From contig JAJXPD010000002.1 in assembly GCA_021641325.1 (NCBI GenBank), positions 723-35,796 on the forward strand: DNA of 35,074 nt. Reading direction: 5' to 3'. Shown in pieces: positions 32,350 through 35,074 of the stretch. The notes beneath the pieces are model-generated. The model worked only from the letters and a program-made list of their open reading frames with translations. It was not told the DNA's origin and searched no databases. The first letter of the stretch is position 1, and every line of letters starts with the position of its first letter. The DNA is from Opitutales bacterium (GTDB taxonomy: Bacteria > Verrucomicrobiota > Verrucomicrobiia > Opitutales > Intestinicryptomonadaceae). A program made the translations under genes and the position numbers.

Positions 32350-32925
32350 ATGAAACCCGAAAAACACCCGCTCGAACCCTTCCTGCCTCCGAACGCAAAA
32401 ATTCTGCTTTTGGGAACTTTCCCGCCCGACAGGAAACGCTGGTCAATCGAGTTCTTCTACCCGAATTTCCAGAACGACATGTGGCGCATTTTCGGGCTGG
32501 CGTTTTTCGGCAACAGGGACGAATTCGTGAAATCGGGCGAGCGGAAATTCGACGCGGGGAAAATCGCGGGCTTTCTCTCGCAAAGGGGAATCGCGCTTTT
32601 CGACACGGCGGAGGAGGTCGTGCGCCTCAAAGACAACGCCTCCGACAAGTTCCTCGAAATAGTCCGCAAGACCGACATCGCAAAAATCCTCGCCAGCCTC
32701 CCCGAATGCCGCGCGGTTGCGTGCGCGGGCGCAAAGGCGGCGGAGGTTTTCGCGGAATCGTGCGGCGCGACACCGCCCGCTGCGGGAGCGTCGGAAGCAG
32801 TCGAAATCGGCGGGCGCAAAATCGAATTTTTCAGAATGCCGTCGTCGTCGCGGGCGTATCCGAAACCGCTCGAAGAAAAGGCGCGAATCTACGCGGATAT
32901 GTTCCGCAAAACGGGATTGATTTAA
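32350..32925 (+). CDS. Uracil-DNA glycosylase superfamily protein
   Basis: A 191-residue cytoplasmic enzyme of the UDG superfamily. Motif A is LLLGTFPPDRKRW (19-31) with the nearby YPNFQNDMWRIFG (catalytic Asn region, N42), and motif B is RMPSSSRAYP (162-171) in place of HPSP. This arrangement resembles the small hypoxanthine/uracil-type (HDG or MUG-like) members rather than Ung. The probable role is removal of deaminated bases from DNA. It is first in a plus-strand operon with two exported proteins, an odd pairing; 14 nt separate it from the next gene. Confidence 0.82.
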   Translation: MKPEKHPLEPFLPPNAKILLLGTFPPDRKRWSIEFFYPNFQNDMWRIFGLAFFGNRDEFVKSGERKFDAGKIAGFLSQRGIALFDTAEEVVRLKDNASDKFLEIVRKTDIAKILASLPECRAVACAGAKAAEVFAESCGATPPAAGASEAVEIGGRKIEFFRMPSSSRAYPKPLEEKARIYADMFRKTGLI

Positions 32926-32939
32926 ACACACAAAAAAAC

Positions 32940-34187
32940 ATGAAAAAAACAGCAGCAATAATATCGGCTTTCGCCGCCGCAATTCTGTGCGGCTGCGCGG
33001 GCGCGCCCCAACCGCAACTCGTCGCCGAAAACGGCGTAATCCACAGGTTCTTCGACACGTCGCCCGTCAGCCCGTCGGGCAAATACGCCGCGCTCTTCGA
33101 GCTGCCCTACGAAGGCAAGAAGCCAGTCGCGGGCGACGCGGGCAAAGTGGTTGTGGTCGAACTGCCGTCGATGAAGAGGGTTTTCGAAACCGAATCGCGC
33201 GGCTGGGAAACGCAGATGGGCGCAAACATCCAGTGGGGAGCAAGCGACGCCGACCTCTTCTACAACGACGTAGACCCGAAGACATGGGAGGAATTCGCCG
33301 TGAGGCTCGACTTCAAAACGGGCAAAAAAACGCGCCTTGCGGGCACGGTTTTCATGGTCTCGCCCGACGGCAAAAAGCTCGTTTCGCACAACCTCAGGAA
33401 GTCGCGCTTCGCGCAGGTGGGCTACGGCGTAATCGTCCCCGACGCGTTCGCAAAGCGCAATGTGGGGCCGGTCGCCGACGACGGAATCTACATTACCGAC
33501 ATCGAATCGAACAAACGCAAAATGGTTGCCTCCTTGCGCGACATCTACGAAAAGTCCGCGCCGTCAATCAAGATTCCGAACCCCGAAAAATACGAGTACT
33601 ACGGCTTTCAGGCAAAGTGGAATCCGCAGGGGACGAAAATCTTGGCGACGGTGCAGTGGACGCCCTTAGACGGCGGCAAACGCAGGCGCGCGGTAATCAC
33701 AATGAACCCCGACGGCTCGGACATACGCACGGCAATCACCCCCGATCAGTGGGCGAAGGGCGGGCACCACATCAACTGGCTGCCCGACGGCGTGCACATG
33801 TCGATGAACTTGGACATCGACGGCAAAAAGGGGCTTGAAATCATAACCGTAAAATACGACGGAAGCGAGCTGAAACAGGTCTATGCGCCGGGGTCGGGAC
33901 ACCCGTCGTACCACCCGCGCGGGCTTCCGCTTATCCTAACCGACGCGTACGCGGGCGAAATGAACCTCCCCGACGGACGCTCGCCGATTCGCCTGATAAA
34001 CGTCGCGAAGCAGACAGAGACAACCCTCGCAAAAACCGCGCTTCCGCCGTTCAAGAAAAACCCCGAATTCCGCGTGGACGCGCACCCCGTCTGGGTGCTC
34101 GGCGGAAACGCCGTGGTCTACAACGACACGAAAAACGGCAAACGCTGCGTCTACATTCTCGACGTATCCGACAGGCTCGAAAAATAA
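32940..34187 (+). CDS. TolB/oligogalacturonate-lyase-like propeller lipoprotein
   Basis: A 415-residue lipoprotein (signal with LCGC, C19) with a beta-propeller of TolB/WD40-like repeats. Repeat tips are visible as SPSGKYAALFEL, SPDGKKLVSH, NPQGTKILATVQW, NWLPDGVHMSMNLDIDG and SYHPRGLPLI. The longest stretch YYGFQAKWNPQG is typical of oligogalacturonate lyase-like propellers. The ATG at 32940 starts the signal peptide. The open frame extends upstream through the UDG gene in another phase, which is spurious. It sits before a sialidase-like gene, suggesting a glycan-related role. The exact activity is unknown. Confidence 0.7.
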   Translation: MKKTAAIISAFAAAILCGCAGAPQPQLVAENGVIHRFFDTSPVSPSGKYAALFELPYEGKKPVAGDAGKVVVVELPSMKRVFETESRGWETQMGANIQWGASDADLFYNDVDPKTWEEFAVRLDFKTGKKTRLAGTVFMVSPDGKKLVSHNLRKSRFAQVGYGVIVPDAFAKRNVGPVADDGIYITDIESNKRKMVASLRDIYEKSAPSIKIPNPEKYEYYGFQAKWNPQGTKILATVQWTPLDGGKRRRAVITMNPDGSDIRTAITPDQWAKGGHHINWLPDGVHMSMNLDIDGKKGLEIITVKYDGSELKQVYAPGSGHPSYHPRGLPLILTDAYAGEMNLPDGRSPIRLINVAKQTETTLAKTALPPFKKNPEFRVDAHPVWVLGGNAVVYNDTKNGKRCVYILDVSDRLEK

Positions 34188-34194
34188 CAACGAC

Positions 34195-35074
34195 ATGGGA
34201 AAATCATACCTAACAAAAAAATCCGCGCTCCCCGCCGCCGCCGCGCTCGCGTCGGCGCTTCTGCTCTGCGCGTTCAACGACGTAAACTACAAGCAGGCGG
34301 AAGCCTCCGAAATTTCGGGTGCTTACTACAACGCGGACGGCTCGGTTTCGCCCATGAAAATCAGGCTCGGCGAGCCGCGCGTGATTGTGCGCGGAATGCC
34401 GTTCGAGAAAAACCGCTGGGGCGCGTATCAGTTCCCGCGCCCCTACAATTTGGGCGGCAGACTGCTTGTTGCCGTCCACGTTTCGCGGGACGACATCAAG
34501 TCTTTCGGCGCGCCCAACAGGTGGTTCGAAAGCCTCGACAACGGAAAAACTTGGCGGGAAATAGACGCCGCGCGCGACGCCGAATGCGGAATACTTCTGC
34601 CCAACGGCGACAAAATCTACTTCCCTCCCGAATCGGGGTTCAGCGTCTCGAAATACAAACAGCCAAGCCAAAGCGAGTACACGCCCGACTACGACGCGTC
34701 GAAACGCGCCGACGAGGGCACGCTTCCCATTCCCGACGGAATGAAGGCGGACTGGATAAACGGAGTCGCAATCAAAGCCTACAACGCCGACAGGCTTCCG
34801 CCGAGCCTCGCAAAAAAGGAGTGGCTTGCGTACCGCATTCCCGCAGGCAAAACGGAGGCGGTCAAAGAGCACGCAAAAGTAGACTGGAAATGCCTTACGC
34901 GCGTAGTCCACAGCGGCGCGGGCTTCGACAACATCATGAAGCCCATTTTTCCGCGCGGCAACATGAAGCTCGCTCCCGACGGCTCGCTCTGGATTTCCGC
35001 ATTTTCGGGCGAAGGGCACGTCAACCCCGACACGGGCAAATACAGCCCCTACTACTCCGCCGAAATTTTCCGCT
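34195..35074 (+). CDS. Sialidase-like Asp-box protein (3' end outside window)
   Basis: A partial gene; the frame stays open from ATG 34195 to the window edge (293 residues seen). The N-terminus is hydrophobic (ALPAAAALASALLLCAF) and likely a signal peptide. An Asp-box of sialidase/BNR type, SLDNGKTW, follows RWFE. Two further beta-rich segments, GFSVSKYKQPSQ and GNMKLAPDGSLWISAFSG, fit propeller strands. The catalytic Arg triad and Tyr/Glu of sialidases cannot be confirmed in this fragment, so enzymatic sialidase is possible but unproven. It is 7 nt after the propeller lipoprotein, thus in the same operon. Confidence 0.65.
   Translation, partial: MGKSYLTKKSALPAAAALASALLLCAFNDVNYKQAEASEISGAYYNADGSVSPMKIRLGEPRVIVRGMPFEKNRWGAYQFPRPYNLGGRLLVAVHVSRDDIKSFGAPNRWFESLDNGKTWREIDAARDAECGILLPNGDKIYFPPESGFSVSKYKQPSQSEYTPDYDASKRADEGTLPIPDGMKADWINGVAIKAYNADRLPPSLAKKEWLAYRIPAGKTEAVKEHAKVDWKCLTRVVHSGAGFDNIMKPIFPRGNMKLAPDGSLWISAFSGEGHVNPDTGKYSPYYSAEIFR

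Noticed and set aside
32481..32939. Upstream extension of the propeller lipoprotein frame through the UDG gene
   Set aside because: The in-frame ATG at 32940 starts a signal peptide with a lipobox; the extension is out of phase with the recognisable UDG.
1..35074. tRNA, rRNA, CRISPR arrays, transposases or prophage
   Set aside because: I looked for cloverleaf, spacer-repeat and transposase patterns and found none; the window reads as stable chromosomal sequence.

Overview
The window looks like ordinary chromosome from a GC-rich, diderm, saccharolytic bacterium, most likely a member of Verrucomicrobiota (an Opitutales/Puniceicoccales-like lineage). The reasons are the many exported lipoproteins, LpoB-, YcfL- and CsgG-type outer-membrane-associated proteins, a large TPR/TPR/VWA envelope operon, a RelE-fold gene coupled to pssA, and NAD-dependent ligase sequence features such as an 'NPRNLTAGT' segment. 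The assignment is an inference without database comparison. I see no phage, transposase, tRNA, rRNA or CRISPR.

Layout, left to right. 143-5187 holds housekeeping genes: ligA with unusual insertions and a clamp-binding-like tail, a HAD phosphatase, a convergent rph plus a C_GCAxxG_C_C protein, and a Bax-inhibitor-1 membrane protein. 5188-5646 is non-coding and ends in two terminators. 5647-9539 has an exported four-EF-hand protein facing a tightly coupled run of RelE-like protein, pssA and a GH43-like lipoprotein, followed by an exported thioredoxin. 9540-9917 is an AT-rich, hairpin-dense island. 9918-15592 is a minus-strand operon of two exported TPR-type proteins and a membrane-anchored VWA-like protein. 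15814-18637 is a CPBP protease gene joined to a U32 (RlhA-like) gene. 18840-23400 is a minus-strand run trxB, prmA, yhaM-like, rdgB and exported galM. tatD follows on the plus strand.

24458-27292 is a large exported clan GH-A-like glycosidase. 27413-32162 is the most interesting part: a six-gene minus-strand operon in which every product has a signal peptide. It encodes a CsgG-like protein with a PEGA-like domain, a second CsgG-like protein, a COG3014 lipoprotein, a YcfL lipoprotein, an LpoB-like lipoprotein and a 44-residue GTG-start lipoprotein. A perfect 12-bp terminator closes it. 32350-35074 runs the other way: a uracil-DNA-glycosylase-superfamily gene, a beta-propeller lipoprotein and a sialidase-like Asp-box protein cut by the window end.

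Together the genes suggest an organism that degrades galactose-rich or sialylated glycans outside the cytoplasm (GH43-like, GH-A-like, sialidase-like, exported mutarotase). It also appears to invest in a lipoprotein complex possibly tied to peptidoglycan synthesis. Several candidate promoters lie only 9-13 nt upstream of start codons, which hints at near-leaderless mRNAs.
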